Below are positions 9,885 through 20,600 of a stretch of DNA of 64,000 bases, one piece after another; within the stretch, counting starts at the first letter, position 1; each line of letters opens with the position of its first letter. Source of the stretch: an uncultured Verrucomicrobia subdivision 3 bacterium (GTDB lineage: Bacteria > Verrucomicrobiota > Verrucomicrobiia > Limisphaerales > UBA11358). The notes under the pieces are model-generated. The model had not been told where the DNA came from. It saw nothing but the letters and a program-made list of their open reading frames with translations, and did no database searches. The stretch covers positions 1-64,000 of the forward strand of contig CAIQWB010000135.1 in assembly GCA_903875465.1 (NCBI GenBank), read 5' to 3'. The translations under genes and the position numbers were made by a program.

Positions 9885-11126
9885 CTATTCGTCCGCCGGG
9901 CCCGGATATTGTTTGGGGGCCCCATATTTTAAGCCGATATTCTGCTCGTATTCGCCGAGCTTTTTGGTGGGGGCATCATCCTGCCGCGCCTTGAACTCCA
10001 AATTCAAATGGGCAATGCGGGACCGGGCGCTGTCCGCCACCGGCAGGTTGGGAAAAGTGTCCACGATTTTCTGCAAGGTTTGGCGCACCGTTTCCACCTC
10101 CGCACCGTGCCGGATTTGCAAATTGGCCAGAACCGTCAGCCAGTGGGCCACCCGTTTGGGGGGCTGGTCAGGCAGGTTGATCATCTGCGCGAGTTCGCCC
10201 ACCGCCAGATCCAGCCGGTGAAAGTGGTCCGCATAAATGACGGCCAGTTTTTCCCGAATATCCGTGTCATGAGGATGCTGGTCCAGATGCTTGACGTATT
10301 CCCCCGCCAGCTTGCCCGGATTTTCGGCCTCCGGCACCAAAAACTCGGTGGAGCTCATCAGCCCCACATTATCCACGCCATGCGGCACGGCCATGGCCTG
10401 ACGGTCGTATTTGCCCAGGAGAATCTTTTCCGCCCCTCCCAGATGGCCGATGCGCTGGCCCGCAGCCACGGCCATATCGCTATTGGGAAACCGGGCGATA
10501 ATACCCTCCAGCACCGTGCGGGCGGAATCTGGGTCCTGAGCGAGTTGCAGGTGCCAGTCGGCGAGTTGCGTGAGGGCGGCGGCGATTTGTTTGGGCGGGG
10601 CTTTGGGCGCCGCGCAAAAGCGGTTAATGGTCATTTCCGCAGAAGGAATGTCCTTCATGTCCTCCGCCTGAATGCGGGCCAGCATGGAAATACCTTCGTA
10701 ATCGTTCGGAAATTTGGCCAGCTGCTCGCGAATGGCCAGGGTGGCCTCCAGGTATTTGCCCCGCTGCCGCTTGGCCATGGCCGTGGAGTAAAGTGGTTTG
10801 GCGTCCTGCGGTTCGTTGCCACCGTCAAACAGGCCGGTGATGGGTCTGGTGATAATTTCGCTGATGGCAGGGGTCCAGAGCACGGACATGACAATGCCGA
10901 TGAAAACAATGATAAAGGGAGCGAGCCAGCCGACCTGACCACCCACCACCAGCTTGGCCGCAAAGCAAAATCCCCCGACGGCCACGATGTAGGTAATGAT
11001 CCATTTACCAATCAAGGCCTTGGGATCATCGCTCGTCTTCAAGGCGCGAAGGGAAAACCAAATGAGGGCAAATAGGCCCACGAGCGCCAGGGCGCTATCC
11101 AGCAGATATGCCAGTTTGTTGGTCAT
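9885..11126 (-). CDS. Membrane-anchored tetratricopeptide-repeat protein
   Basis: Three hydrophobic segments at the N-terminus, then TPR-like helical repeats (MAKRQRGKYLEATLAIREQLAKFPNDYEGISMLARIQAED); start at MTNKLAYL. Confidence 0.7.
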   Translation of the reverse strand: MTNKLAYLLDSALALVGLFALIWFSLRALKTSDDPKALIGKWIITYIVAVGGFCFAAKLVVGGQVGWLAPFIIVFIGIVMSVLWTPAISEIITRPITGLFDGGNEPQDAKPLYSTAMAKRQRGKYLEATLAIREQLAKFPNDYEGISMLARIQAEDMKDIPSAEMTINRFCAAPKAPPKQIAAALTQLADWHLQLAQDPDSARTVLEGIIARFPNSDMAVAAGQRIGHLGGAEKILLGKYDRQAMAVPHGVDNVGLMSSTEFLVPEAENPGKLAGEYVKHLDQHPHDTDIREKLAVIYADHFHRLDLAVGELAQMINLPDQPPKRVAHWLTVLANLQIRHGAEVETVRQTLQKIVDTFPNLPVADSARSRIAHLNLEFKARQDDAPTKKLGEYEQNIGLKYGAPKQYPGPADE

Positions 11127-11177
11127 GCCAGGGTTAAAGCTCTTCCTCTTGCTGACGATGCGCAAGGAAAAAGGCGG

Positions 11178-11612
11178 CTAGCGGTAACGATATGGCCTGG
11201 CCATGGGAAAGGTGTTCGGCAGATGCCTGATTTCAACCACTTGCTCGCCTTGCATGATGACTTCGACAATATCAAAACGGATTTTCACCGGGGGATTGCG
11301 AATGGCTTGCAAATAATCCAGCGCCGTCTGGCTGAGCAAACGGCGTTTGCGGGCATCAACGAAGGCGGCGGGGCGGGTCCAGCCGCCGGGGGCACGGGTT
11401 TTCACTTCCACGAATGCCAGGCAATCACCCTCCTGAAACACGAGGTCGATTTCACCGCGCTTAGACCGGTAATTTCGCACGAGAAATTTCCAGCCCAACT
11501 TGCGCAAGTAGGCCTCGGCCGCCCGCTCACCAGCGGCACCCCGCAGCAAGTGCGCCGGTTGATTCGGCGGCCCCGTAAACCAGGCTTTGATGTGTGCGAA
11601 AAGATTCAACAC
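11178..11612 (-). CDS. YraN-family (UPF0102) endonuclease-like protein
   Basis: GAAGERAAEAYLRKLGWKFLVRNYRSKRGEIDLVFQEGDCLAFVEVKTR. Confidence 0.9.
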   Translation of the reverse strand: MLNLFAHIKAWFTGPPNQPAHLLRGAAGERAAEAYLRKLGWKFLVRNYRSKRGEIDLVFQEGDCLAFVEVKTRAPGGWTRPAAFVDARKRRLLSQTALDYLQAIRNPPVKIRFDIVEVIMQGEQVVEIRHLPNTFPMARPYRYR

Positions 11613-11677
11613 CGCCGATTGAACCTAAATTTCAAAGCGTGACAATCCAAATCCAAGGCGATGGCCCATCACACAGT

Positions 11678-13141
11678 TCAACCCAACCGCGCTTTCCACC
11701 CGGCCAGCTGGTTCGCAACCTCCTTTGTGCCCGGGGCACCCGTGATATTGCGCTTGGCCATGGCGGTTTCAAGGTCGAACACGGCGAGGGCTTCGGGGGC
11801 AAAGGTTTTGTCGATGGATTGCAGCTCGGCCAGGGTAAGCTGGTTCAGCGGCTTTCCGCTCTTTTCGGAAAGCCCAACGACCGCCCCCACGACGTGGTGG
11901 GCCTGCCGGAAAGGCATGCCTTTGAGAACGAGGTAATCGGCCAGGTCGGTGGCCAGCAACGAGGGGTCGCTGGCAGCGGCAGCACAGACGGCGGCGTTGA
12001 TTTTAGTGTGTTCCAGCATGGCCGCCATGAGGCGGGTCGAGGCGCGGACGGTGTCGGCGGTGTCAAACAGGCGTTCCTTGTCCTCCTGCAAATCCCGGTT
12101 ATAGGTCATGGGCAGGCCTTTGAGCAGGGTGAGCAGGGAAATGAGGTTGCCGAAGACACGGCCGGTTTTGCCCCGCACAAGTTCGGCGATGTCCGGGTTT
12201 TTCTTCTGCGGCATCAAGGAGGAGCCAGTGGTGTAGGCATCGGCGATCTTGATGAAGTTAAACTCGGCACCCGCCCACAGAATCATATCCTCGGCCAGGC
12301 GGGAGAGGTGAACTGCCAGGAGCGCGGCGGCGGCGGCGAATTCGACGACGAAATCACGATCGCTGACGGCATCCATGGAGTTTTGGGTGATGCGCGGCTG
12401 GCCCGTGGCGTCCACAAAACCGAGCTGGCGGGCGACGAATTCGCGATCCAGAGGCAGCGTGGACCCGGCGATGGCACCGCTGCCGAGGGGGCAGACATTG
12501 AGGCGAGCCTGGCCATCGGCCAGCCGGCCGGTGTCTCGCTGCAACATTTCGACATAGGCGAGGAGATGATGCGCGAGGTAGACGGGCTGGGCGCGCTGAA
12601 GATGGGTGAAGCCGGGGATGATGACCTCAGCATTAGCAGCCCCGAGGTTGACGAGGGCGCGCTGGAGGCCGGCGATGTCGGACCGCAAGGCGGTGATTTC
12701 ATCACGCAACCAAAGGCGGACATCGAGGGCCACCTGATCGTTGCGGGAGCGGGCGGTGTGGAGTTTGGCCCCGGCGGGGATCCGGCGGGTAAGCTCGGCC
12801 TCAATGTTCATATGAACATCTTCCAGCTCGGGTTTCCAGGTAAAATTGCCGGTCTCAATATCCTGCTGGATATCAGCGAGGCCACGGGCGATGGCGGATT
12901 CTTCAACCTTGCTGAGCACACCGATCTGACGGAGCATGGCGGCATGGGCCAGCGAACCTTGGATGTCGTGCCGCCAAAGGCGCCAGTCGAAGGAGATGGA
13001 TTCAGTAAATTGGGCGACGTCGGCACCGGGACCACTGGAGAAGCGGCCGCTGCGGGAGACCGGAGCGGATTGGGGCGACGGTTTGGTCGTTTTCGATTTG
13101 GTGCCTTTCGACAGGCGCACGGATGATTTCGGCATGGGCAT
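11678..13141 (-). CDS. argH: Argininosuccinate lyase
   Basis: HTARSRNDQVALDVRLWLRD, GFTHLQRAQPV, TGSSLMPQKKNPDIAELVRGKTGR signature. Confidence 0.95.
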   Translation of the reverse strand: MPMPKSSVRLSKGTKSKTTKPSPQSAPVSRSGRFSSGPGADVAQFTESISFDWRLWRHDIQGSLAHAAMLRQIGVLSKVEESAIARGLADIQQDIETGNFTWKPELEDVHMNIEAELTRRIPAGAKLHTARSRNDQVALDVRLWLRDEITALRSDIAGLQRALVNLGAANAEVIIPGFTHLQRAQPVYLAHHLLAYVEMLQRDTGRLADGQARLNVCPLGSGAIAGSTLPLDREFVARQLGFVDATGQPRITQNSMDAVSDRDFVVEFAAAAALLAVHLSRLAEDMILWAGAEFNFIKIADAYTTGSSLMPQKKNPDIAELVRGKTGRVFGNLISLLTLLKGLPMTYNRDLQEDKERLFDTADTVRASTRLMAAMLEHTKINAAVCAAAASDPSLLATDLADYLVLKGMPFRQAHHVVGAVVGLSEKSGKPLNQLTLAELQSIDKTFAPEALAVFDLETAMAKRNITGAPGTKEVANQLAGWKARLG

Positions 13142-13177
13142 AGGCTTTGGAATTATCTAAGGAAATTCAATACCAAA

Positions 13178-16100
13178 CTAAACTTCCACCGTACGACTGA
13201 CGGCGAGGAAGTGGAGCCAGCGGCGGGCGACGGGCAGGTTATAAATTTTGGCAAGGGCGGCCGCGTAGAGTTTGACTTGCGGGGCGTACCGGGTGGTTTT
13301 GGAGGCTATTTCGCCGGGGGCTAGGGCGTCGGTTTTAAAGTCCACAAGCCAGATGGCTTTCGGGAGCAGGACAATGAGGTCGGCGACGCCTTGAATGACC
13401 ACAAATTCACCGGCCAGTTCGAGCGCCTTATCCGGGTCGGTCGGCAAATTTAAGAGTTCGGCCAGTTCGGCCGGGGTAAATCGCGCGGTAAAGGGTAATT
13501 CGCGGCGCACGTCGGGAGATTGCTCGCGAATTTCAGCGCCCACCCCGGAGAGCCAAAAGGCGGCGATAGCCGGCAGGTCGAGGGCGGCGCGTTCGTCGGG
13601 GGATAATACTCGTTCGGAAGCTAGGCGATGGGCCTCAGTATGCAGATTGGCCAGGGAATTGGTCAGGTCCAGGTCAACGTGCTGGAGAAATTTATGATGG
13701 GCGGTGCCAATTTCGGCGGCGGTCAGGCGGGACCAGCCCCGGCCCAGTTGCCGGCGCTCAAGGTTATCCCAAGCGGCTTCCGAGAAAAGCGGCTGGGCCT
13801 CGTCCTCCAGCAAATCATCCACCTGCCGGCGCAGGGCGGTGACGGAGGTTTTGGCCTTTTCCCTGGTGGCGGCAGCAAATGGATAATGCCAGGTCAGGCT
13901 CGTTTGGAGGCGCTGGAAGGTGGCGGCATCCAGCGGAGGGAGCATGGGTTGAACCGGCAACAGGCTGGCGGTGGTCTGGACCGCCAGTTCAGCTTCCTCC
14001 ACCAAGCGCCAGCGCAAGTGCGGCAGGTCGCCGGCGGCACCGGGGATGCCACTGTTTTGCTGGGCGAACCAGAGGCCGATCCAGTCGGCATAACTGATGG
14101 CGGCGAGAATGCGCTGGGCGGTGATGGGTTCAGTTTGAACCCAACAGTCAGCCCATTTTTTCTCGGTGACGCTGCCGGTCAAAATCAGGGTGTCGCGGGC
14201 GCGGGTGAGGGCGACGTATAAAAGGCGCAATTCCTCGCCGGCAGCCTCCCGGCGCTGGGCTTGCTGGGCCAGCCAGTGGGGGAGGCTGGGATAGCTGCGG
14301 CCGGTCTGCGGCGGTTTGACGCGCGGACAGAGGCCGTAAGTTTCATCGAAAATAATTTCTGCACGGCGGTCTTGGGTATTGAAGGCCTTGGACAGATCGG
14401 CGAGGGCCACCACAGGAAATTCCAACCCCTTGCTTTGGTGAATGCTCATGAGCCGAACAGCATTTTCCGCCAGAACCAAGGCCACCTCGGGTTCCACCTC
14501 GGCGGCCTGCTGGACCTCAATGAATTTTAAAAAGCGGGACAATCCCTGTTGCTGGAACTGGTCGAATTGTTCCGCCAGTGAGAGCAACCGCCGGACATTG
14601 GCCTGGCGCTGGGCACCACGCGGACGGCTGCCGAGCCACTCCTGATAATGGGTATCCAACAGCACCGTTTCGAGGCAGGGAACGAGCGGGGCCTGACGCG
14701 CGAGCCGGCGCCACCGTTCGTAGCGCTCCAAGAAGGTCGCGATCTTCTGGCGCATTTCCGCCGGCAGTGATTCGCCCGCCTGATGACTCCGGTTCAGGGC
14801 AGTCCAAAAATGCTCCCGGGAGACGGCCAGCCGCATTTGGGCCAGCTCATCCAATGACAACCCAACCAATGGGGAGCGCAGCACGGCAATGGTAGGGACG
14901 TCCTGCAGCGGATTGTCGAGCAATTGGAGCACGCTCAACAAATCGCTAATCTCCGCGCTCTGATAAAAGCCGCCGCGCTCGACGACCAGGGGGATGCCGG
15001 CGCGATCAAATTCCCGCGCGTAAATCTCCGCCTTGCTGCCCGGGGCTCGCAAGAGCACGGCCATGTCGCGCCATGTCACAGGGCGAAATTTGTTGGCGGC
15101 CCCATCGTAAATTTCATGGCCCTCGGCACGCAAAGCTACCAGCCGGCGGGCGAGGAGACGGGCCTCTTTCTCGGCATTATCCAGGTCGGCAAAGGTCTCC
15201 GCACCTGCCTCGGCCGCAGGTTCTTCCAGCGGGCCGGCTTCATCGCGCCCGGGTTTACGCAGAAGCAACAGCTCAGCGCGCGGGGGCGCAGTGGGCAAAG
15301 TGGAAAATTCGGGGCGGGTGGCAGGGGAACCGAACTGCAAACGGGCCTCGGCATCGTAATTCACGCCGCCAAATTCCTCCCGCATGAGCGGTTCGAAGAC
15401 TTGGTTCACCCAAGTCAGGAGACCTTCGCGACTGCGGAAGTTTTCGGAGAGCGCGAGCGTTTGCCCGCTGCCGGCGCGCCAGTCGCGGGCGTAGGCGCGG
15501 AAAATTTTGGGATCGGCGAGTCGGAAGCGATAGATGCTCTGCTTGACGTCACCCACCAGGAAGCGATTGGCAGCTTCCCCGGTGCGGCTCAGGGCGGAGA
15601 TGATTTTATCCTGCGCGGCGTTGATGTCCTGGTACTCGTCCACGAAGACAAACTTGAGGCGTTCCTGCCAGCGCAGGGCGATGGGGGTGGGCTGGTCAGC
15701 AGTAAAATCCCAGAGCAGGGTGAGGGCGAATTGTTCGAGGTCGTGAAAGTCCACCACGCCATCTTCTAATTTGCGCCGGGAGAACTGGTGCGAAAACGCA
15801 CGGGCGAGTTCCAGCAGGGTGACCAGGTGGTGCCGGGTCCAATCCCAATCCTCAAGCAGGGGATCCTTGCCCTCGGGACAGCGGCCGAGGGAGCCGAAAA
15901 ATTCGGCATCCTCGAACAAGGATTTTAACGGTTTGGACAGAATGGTTTTTTGTTTGGGCGGCCAGATTTCGGACGCGGCCTGGATGGCGGTGAGCGTTTC
16001 TGCGGCCTGGATGCGCGTGAAGGGTGGGAAGAGCCGACGCAGAAGGTCGAGGAGTTCGGCGGCTTTGACGTTGATGGCGCGCAGTTGTTCCAGGCGGGGC

Positions 16101-16780
16101 AGCCATCCGGCACGCCACTCCGCAATGGCCGTCAGCAACCAACCGGTCCAGAGCACGGGTTCGGGCGGGGCGAAGCTGGCGATCTGGCGGGTCAGCCAGC
16201 CTTCGGCATCCGGACGGGTCTGCGCGTAATTGTGCAGCCGCAAAACGAGTTGGCGGATTTTTTCATCGCGTCCGCCGCCATGGATTTGGATCAGACTTTG
16301 GACGGCCAGGTCAAATGGGGATTCGCCGCCATAATGGCCTTGCAGAATTTCTTCCAGGGTTTCCTCCGCGCGGAGGCGGGCCTCCCCGGTTTCGAGCACG
16401 GCGAGGTCGGGGTCCAGGCCCAGTTCGTGAAAATGCTCGCGCACGAGTTTAAGGCAAAAACTGTGCAGGGTGCCGATGTGCGCGGTGTCGAAGAGGGCGA
16501 GTTGTTCGCGGCTGTGCAGATCGTCAGGCTGGGTCTGGGCGAGGTCATCGAGTGCGCGGCGGAGACGCTGGCGCATTTCGGCGGCAGCGGCCTCGGTGAA
16601 GGTGACAACGAGCAATTCGTCGAGTGCCGCGCCATCATCACGGAGACAGGCGAGAATCCTCTGGATAAGGGTGTGAGTTTTACCCGTGCCGGCGCCGGCC
16701 ATGACGAGCACATTGCCACGCGCAGCCACGGCCGCCGCCTGGGAGGGCGTCAGACCGGAAGGGGTGGGAGGCGGAGTCAT
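13178..16780 (-). CDS. addA: AddA-like UvrD-family helicase/nuclease
   Basis: LTPSQAAAVAARGNVLVMAGAGTGKTHTLIQRI Walker A, FVDEYQDINAAQ, SIHQSKGLEFPVVALADL, RLLYVALTRARDTL, C-terminal nuclease WLVDFKTDAL. Confidence 0.85.
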   Translation of the reverse strand: MTPPPTPSGLTPSQAAAVAARGNVLVMAGAGTGKTHTLIQRILACLRDDGAALDELLVVTFTEAAAAEMRQRLRRALDDLAQTQPDDLHSREQLALFDTAHIGTLHSFCLKLVREHFHELGLDPDLAVLETGEARLRAEETLEEILQGHYGGESPFDLAVQSLIQIHGGGRDEKIRQLVLRLHNYAQTRPDAEGWLTRQIASFAPPEPVLWTGWLLTAIAEWRAGWLPRLEQLRAINVKAAELLDLLRRLFPPFTRIQAAETLTAIQAASEIWPPKQKTILSKPLKSLFEDAEFFGSLGRCPEGKDPLLEDWDWTRHHLVTLLELARAFSHQFSRRKLEDGVVDFHDLEQFALTLLWDFTADQPTPIALRWQERLKFVFVDEYQDINAAQDKIISALSRTGEAANRFLVGDVKQSIYRFRLADPKIFRAYARDWRAGSGQTLALSENFRSREGLLTWVNQVFEPLMREEFGGVNYDAEARLQFGSPATRPEFSTLPTAPPRAELLLLRKPGRDEAGPLEEPAAEAGAETFADLDNAEKEARLLARRLVALRAEGHEIYDGAANKFRPVTWRDMAVLLRAPGSKAEIYAREFDRAGIPLVVERGGFYQSAEISDLLSVLQLLDNPLQDVPTIAVLRSPLVGLSLDELAQMRLAVSREHFWTALNRSHQAGESLPAEMRQKIATFLERYERWRRLARQAPLVPCLETVLLDTHYQEWLGSRPRGAQRQANVRRLLSLAEQFDQFQQQGLSRFLKFIEVQQAAEVEPEVALVLAENAVRLMSIHQSKGLEFPVVALADLSKAFNTQDRRAEIIFDETYGLCPRVKPPQTGRSYPSLPHWLAQQAQRREAAGEELRLLYVALTRARDTLILTGSVTEKKWADCWVQTEPITAQRILAAISYADWIGLWFAQQNSGIPGAAGDLPHLRWRLVEEAELAVQTTASLLPVQPMLPPLDAATFQRLQTSLTWHYPFAAATREKAKTSVTALRRQVDDLLEDEAQPLFSEAAWDNLERRQLGRGWSRLTAAEIGTAHHKFLQHVDLDLTNSLANLHTEAHRLASERVLSPDERAALDLPAIAAFWLSGVGAEIREQSPDVRRELPFTARFTPAELAELLNLPTDPDKALELAGEFVVIQGVADLIVLLPKAIWLVDFKTDALAPGEIASKTTRYAPQVKLYAAALAKIYNLPVARRWLHFLAVSRTVEV

Positions 16781-16837
16781 GCGACGGCGGGAAGCGTAGC
16801 AGGACCACCGCAGGCGGAAACTGCAAAAATTAAACTT

Positions 16838-17182
16838 CTAGGAATACGGACAATGCCGGCAGCCGGAGCTACAACAGTAACCGCGGCGTAAATGGTGGGC
16901 GGCGGTGAAGACCATCAGGCCATGCTCGAAATAAAAATCGCCAGGCTGGATTTTGGGCGGTCTTGGGTGGGTGCGATGCCAGGTGGTGATGCAGTTCTGA
17001 CAGAGGCACACTTGGTTGTGCTGGTCAGGCGGAATTTGTGCCAGCAGGGCATCGGGGATTTCCACTTGGGCACACCAACAGGGGCCTTTGTAAGCGGCGG
17101 CGGTACAGAGCTGGCATTCGTTGGGCTGGTGGCACAACGGGCACTGGGAGGGTTCCACGGTAGCGTTGGCGGGGGGCGTCAC
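16838..17182 (-). CDS. Cysteine-rich CWC + DUF5522-like fusion protein
   Basis: [38 protein letters not shown] then [33 protein letters not shown]. Confidence 0.75.
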   Translation of the reverse strand: MTPPANATVEPSQCPLCHQPNECQLCTAAAYKGPCWCAQVEIPDALLAQIPPDQHNQVCLCQNCITTWHRTHPRPPKIQPGDFYFEHGLMVFTAAHHLRRGYCCSSGCRHCPYS

Positions 17183-17925
17183 GGCACGGTCAGGATTTCC
17201 GGCCGCAACCGGCCGAGAGACTGTCCGGAAAGGCGTGGGTCAAAGGAACCAGGCACGGGTTTTTCCAGTTCCACATGGCCATCTGCCCGGGTGCCACCGG
17301 CCAACTGATTGTGCCGAAAATGGGCGTTGGGATAGGTGGAATTGGTGTCCACGTAATAAAACTCCTCGAACATCGGATGCGTGCGCGAGGCGGGGGCCTG
17401 GAAGTCATTGATCTCGGCGGCATCGGCGAAGGTCACGGTATCGGCCGGGTGCATCAGGCTGCTAGCGGCCACGGGCTTTTGCGTGGGTCCGGCAAAGAGG
17501 TAGGTGTTGCAACCATAGCTGAATACCACATTGGTCGCCTTGAGCTTAAACATCGGCGAGGCGTAATTCAACGCTGGGCATAACCGCAGGTTGCCGCCGC
17601 GCAAATAGGAATAAAGCACCCCGCTCGTCAAATCGAACGAGCGCTGCCCCTCCGCGCCGGAACCCAGCCAGCCAAACCACCATTGCTGGCCGGTGGCGTC
17701 CACCAATCCACATTTGCGAAAGGCCAGCCCAGCATTGTCCCCGAGATATAGTTCGTTGGCGAGCCCCAGTTGCCGCAGGTTGGTCGCGCAATCGGCGCGT
17801 TGGGCGGAGGCTTTGGCCCGCACCAGGGCGGGGAGGAGCATGGCGGCCAGAATGGCGATGATGGCCGTGACCACGAGAAGTTCGATGAGCGTGAAGGCTG
17901 ACCGCCTGACGCCGGAAACTGCCAT
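17179..17925 (-). CDS. Pseudopilin-like protein with type II prepilin N-terminal cleavage/methylation motif (H-X9-DG/DUF1559-like family)
   Basis: [46 protein letters not shown]; start assigned at MAVSGVRR. Confidence 0.85.
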   Translation of the reverse strand: MAVSGVRRSAFTLIELLVVTAIIAILAAMLLPALVRAKASAQRADCATNLRQLGLANELYLGDNAGLAFRKCGLVDATGQQWWFGWLGSGAEGQRSFDLTSGVLYSYLRGGNLRLCPALNYASPMFKLKATNVVFSYGCNTYLFAGPTQKPVAASSLMHPADTVTFADAAEINDFQAPASRTHPMFEEFYYVDTNSTYPNAHFRHNQLAGGTRADGHVELEKPVPGSFDPRLSGQSLGRLRPEILTVP

Positions 17926-18056
17926 TGTCAAACTCCAAACTGCAGAGAAGCTGCAGCCCTTCAGATTTAAGAGCGATGACGGAGCGGATGCCTCGCGGGT
18001 TGTGACCGCGCCCGTCAACAGCTCGCCTGCATCGGGTTGATGGCTATGACGCGATT

Positions 18057-19007
18057 TCATGGGCGCTGGGCGCTGATGCGGTAGCAGGAGTTGGTCGACG
18101 GCGGGGTGTGATCGAGCAGCAACAGGTTGGTGCTGGTGCCGGCGGTCGCGGGAGTCACGGACTTCCAGGTGCGCAAATCGGTGGAGCGTTCCAAGGTGTA
18201 GGACCAATTGGTGCGGGTTTTTACAGAAACCGCCCAGACGCCGTTGGTAAAATAACCACTCAAATCTTGCACCGGCGGCGGGGGGAGGGTGAGGGTAAAA
18301 TAGGTGAGCGTGCCCTTCGCCAGAATGTCATCACCAAAGCCATCGTCCTGATAGCTGCTGATGGCGAGCGTATCCAACCGGAAATCGGTGATCGGCTGGC
18401 CGGGCTCAGTGTAGATGTTCGCGAACGTACTATAGGGCAGCCCGTCGGCCAATACTTGTCCGGCAATACTGGGGCTGCCGGCAGCGTGGGTCAGGGTTAT
18501 CTCGTAGGTGACGCCGGGGTGGAGGGTAAGGTTGTCGTAGGCAAAATAGAAGTCGTTGCTGGCATCGATCAGCGTGGCGTCCATGGAATCACCAAAGCCG
18601 GTGTCCGGAAAATAATCGAATTCGAAGAGATCGGGCGAATTCACGCCGGAGCGGGAATAGGTGGAGTTGGTGACTTCCGACCATTGGCAGAGACCGACCG
18701 CCAGCTCCGAACCATAATTGAAGGCCACGGCATTGCTCACTTGCAATTCGAAACTCACTGTGAAGGCGTCCTCCAATGCCAGGGTGGTGCCAAGCGGATG
18801 GGCGAAATAGCTGTTGGTCTGGGTGGAATCCCAGGTGACTTCCACATTCTGGTTGGTGGCGTTCCAATGGAACAGGTTGGTATCCCCAAAGACGTGCCAG
18901 CCATTGGTCAGGGGATCACGGCTAAAATCCTCAGTAAAGGTGGCGGCAGGGGACAAAGAAACGACAAACACGCCGGCCAAAGCCAGCAACACACAGACAA
19001 TCTTCAT
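18057..19007 (-). CDS. Secreted protein, LamG/concanavalin-like beta-rich, unknown function
   Basis: Signal peptide [72 protein letters not shown]-term [29 protein letters not shown]. Confidence 0.8.
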   Translation of the reverse strand: MKIVCVLLALAGVFVVSLSPAATFTEDFSRDPLTNGWHVFGDTNLFHWNATNQNVEVTWDSTQTNSYFAHPLGTTLALEDAFTVSFELQVSNAVAFNYGSELAVGLCQWSEVTNSTYSRSGVNSPDLFEFDYFPDTGFGDSMDATLIDASNDFYFAYDNLTLHPGVTYEITLTHAAGSPSIAGQVLADGLPYSTFANIYTEPGQPITDFRLDTLAISSYQDDGFGDDILAKGTLTYFTLTLPPPPVQDLSGYFTNGVWAVSVKTRTNWSYTLERSTDLRTWKSVTPATAGTSTNLLLLDHTPPSTNSCYRISAQRP

Positions 19008-19216
19008 TTAGGACTGATCTTTCAATTGGTCCGCCGGAAAACAATTCTGGCTGACGGGTTGGGTTGAGAGACCAGTGCGAAGCTGGGGGGAGTTTAAAAT
19101 GAAAACACCCCCAGACTCCGGCAAAACGGGGAATGAAGACATTCGACGAGCCCGGCCGAAAACAGATCGGCAGGCTGGCCTCATCCTTCTCTTTGCGGAG
19201 AAGTGCCCCGAAAACG

Positions 19217-19375
19217 TTCGGAGCCGACGAGCGCAATCAAACCGGTATCCTGACTCCGGCTTCAGACCTCCTCCCGCCTTCCCGCTGTGAAGCAGTGGCA
19301 ATGGGATTCGTAGCCGATACAGTGGCGCAACCGTCCCGGATTCTCACCGGGTTCCCTGACATTTGACCGCATATG
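19217..19375 (-). promoter_or_regulatory. Cobalamin (B12) riboswitch
   Basis: Reverse complement reads gtcagggaacccggtgagaatccgggacggttgcgccactgtatcgg...attgccactgcttcacagcgggaaggcgg...gaagccggagtcaggataccgg, with all conserved blocks (GGUGaAAuCCGGGAC, GCxACUGU, GCCACUG, GGGAAGG, B12 box) in order. Confidence 0.92.
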
Positions 19376-19510
19376 CAAACGGACTTGTGTCCGTCCTTTC
19401 AAAGAGCAGGGAAGGTTTTACACCCGTGGCATATTTTCACAAGCAAAAAATGTAAACTGTTCCGCACTTGCGCCAAACGGAGGTTCGGAACATAATCAGA
19501 CTCACAATTT

Positions 19511-20506
19511 ATGAGTAAAGCACCTATTCGTGTGGCGATCACCGGCGCGGCCGGCCAGATCGGTTATTCACTCCTGTTTCGCATCGCCTCGGGCGCCATG
19601 TTCGGACCGGACCAACCCGTCATTCTGCACCTCATTGAAATTCCCGATGAAAAAGCGCTCGCGGCCCTCGGCGGCGTGTGCATGGAATTGGATGACTGCG
19701 CCTTCCCGCTGCTCAAGGGCATCGTCCCCACGGCCAGCCTGGAGGAAGGTTTCAAGGGCGTCAATTGGGCCTTGCTCGTGGGTGCTGTGCCGCGCAAGCA
19801 AGGGATGGAACGCAAGGATTTGCTGGGCATCAATGGGAAGATTTTCACCGGCCAGGGCCAGGCCATCGCGAAGAACGCCGCCAGCGACGTGCGCGTGCTC
19901 GTGGTGGGGAATCCCTGCAACACGAATTCGCTCATCGCCATGAACAACGCCAAGGGCGTGCCCGGCGACCAGTTTTTCGCCATGACCATGCTGGACGAGA
20001 ACCGCGCCAAAACCCAGCTCGCCAAGAAGGCGGCGGTGGATATCACGGCCATCAGCAATCTCGCCATCTGGGGCAATCACAGCGCCACGATGTATCCTGA
20101 TTTCTTCAATACCAAGATCAATGGCCGCCTGGTGCCCGAGGTCATCGGCCATCGCGAATGGCTGGAGAAGGATTTCATCACCACGGTACAGCAGCGCGGC
20201 GCGGCCATCATCAAGGCGCGCGGCGTGAGCAGTGCCGCCAGCGCGGCCAACGCCGTGGTGGACACGGTCCGCAACCTCACAACCCCTACCAAGCCGGGCG
20301 ACTGGTTCAGCGTGGCGGTCAACAGCCCCGGTGCGTACGGCATTGAAAAAGGCCTGATCTTTAGCTATCCGATCCGCACGGACGGCAAGAAATGGGAAAT
20401 CGTGGAAGGCCTGCCGTTGAATGAATTCAGCAAGGCCAAGATCGCCGCAACCGAGGCCGAACTGAAGGAAGAAAAAGCGATGGTGGCAGATTTGCTGGCG
20501 AAGTAA
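19511..20506 (+). CDS. mdh: Malate dehydrogenase
   Basis: [68 protein letters not shown]. Confidence 0.95.
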   Translation: MSKAPIRVAITGAAGQIGYSLLFRIASGAMFGPDQPVILHLIEIPDEKALAALGGVCMELDDCAFPLLKGIVPTASLEEGFKGVNWALLVGAVPRKQGMERKDLLGINGKIFTGQGQAIAKNAASDVRVLVVGNPCNTNSLIAMNNAKGVPGDQFFAMTMLDENRAKTQLAKKAAVDITAISNLAIWGNHSATMYPDFFNTKINGRLVPEVIGHREWLEKDFITTVQQRGAAIIKARGVSSAASAANAVVDTVRNLTTPTKPGDWFSVAVNSPGAYGIEKGLIFSYPIRTDGKKWEIVEGLPLNEFSKAKIAATEAELKEEKAMVADLLAK

Positions 20507-20536
20507 GTTTCGGCGGTAACGCCTGATTAATTAGTC

Positions 20537-20575
20537 CGCCGCCGAGCCACTGGTTCGGCGGCGGTATTCTTTTAA
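20537..20575 (+). terminator. Rho-independent terminator after mdh
   Basis: Stem ccgccgccga/tcggcggcgg followed by attctttt. Confidence 0.7.
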
Positions 20576-20600
20576 GCCGGCCACAGGAATTGATCAGAAC

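Noticed and set aside
11594-13126. 510-aa + strand ORF opposite argH
   Set aside because: Antisense shadow of a clear ArgH; Gly-rich low-complexity translation.
18931-19301. Minus-strand small ORFs overlapping the B12 riboswitch leader
   Set aside because: They lie in the structured leader RNA and have no protein-like signatures.
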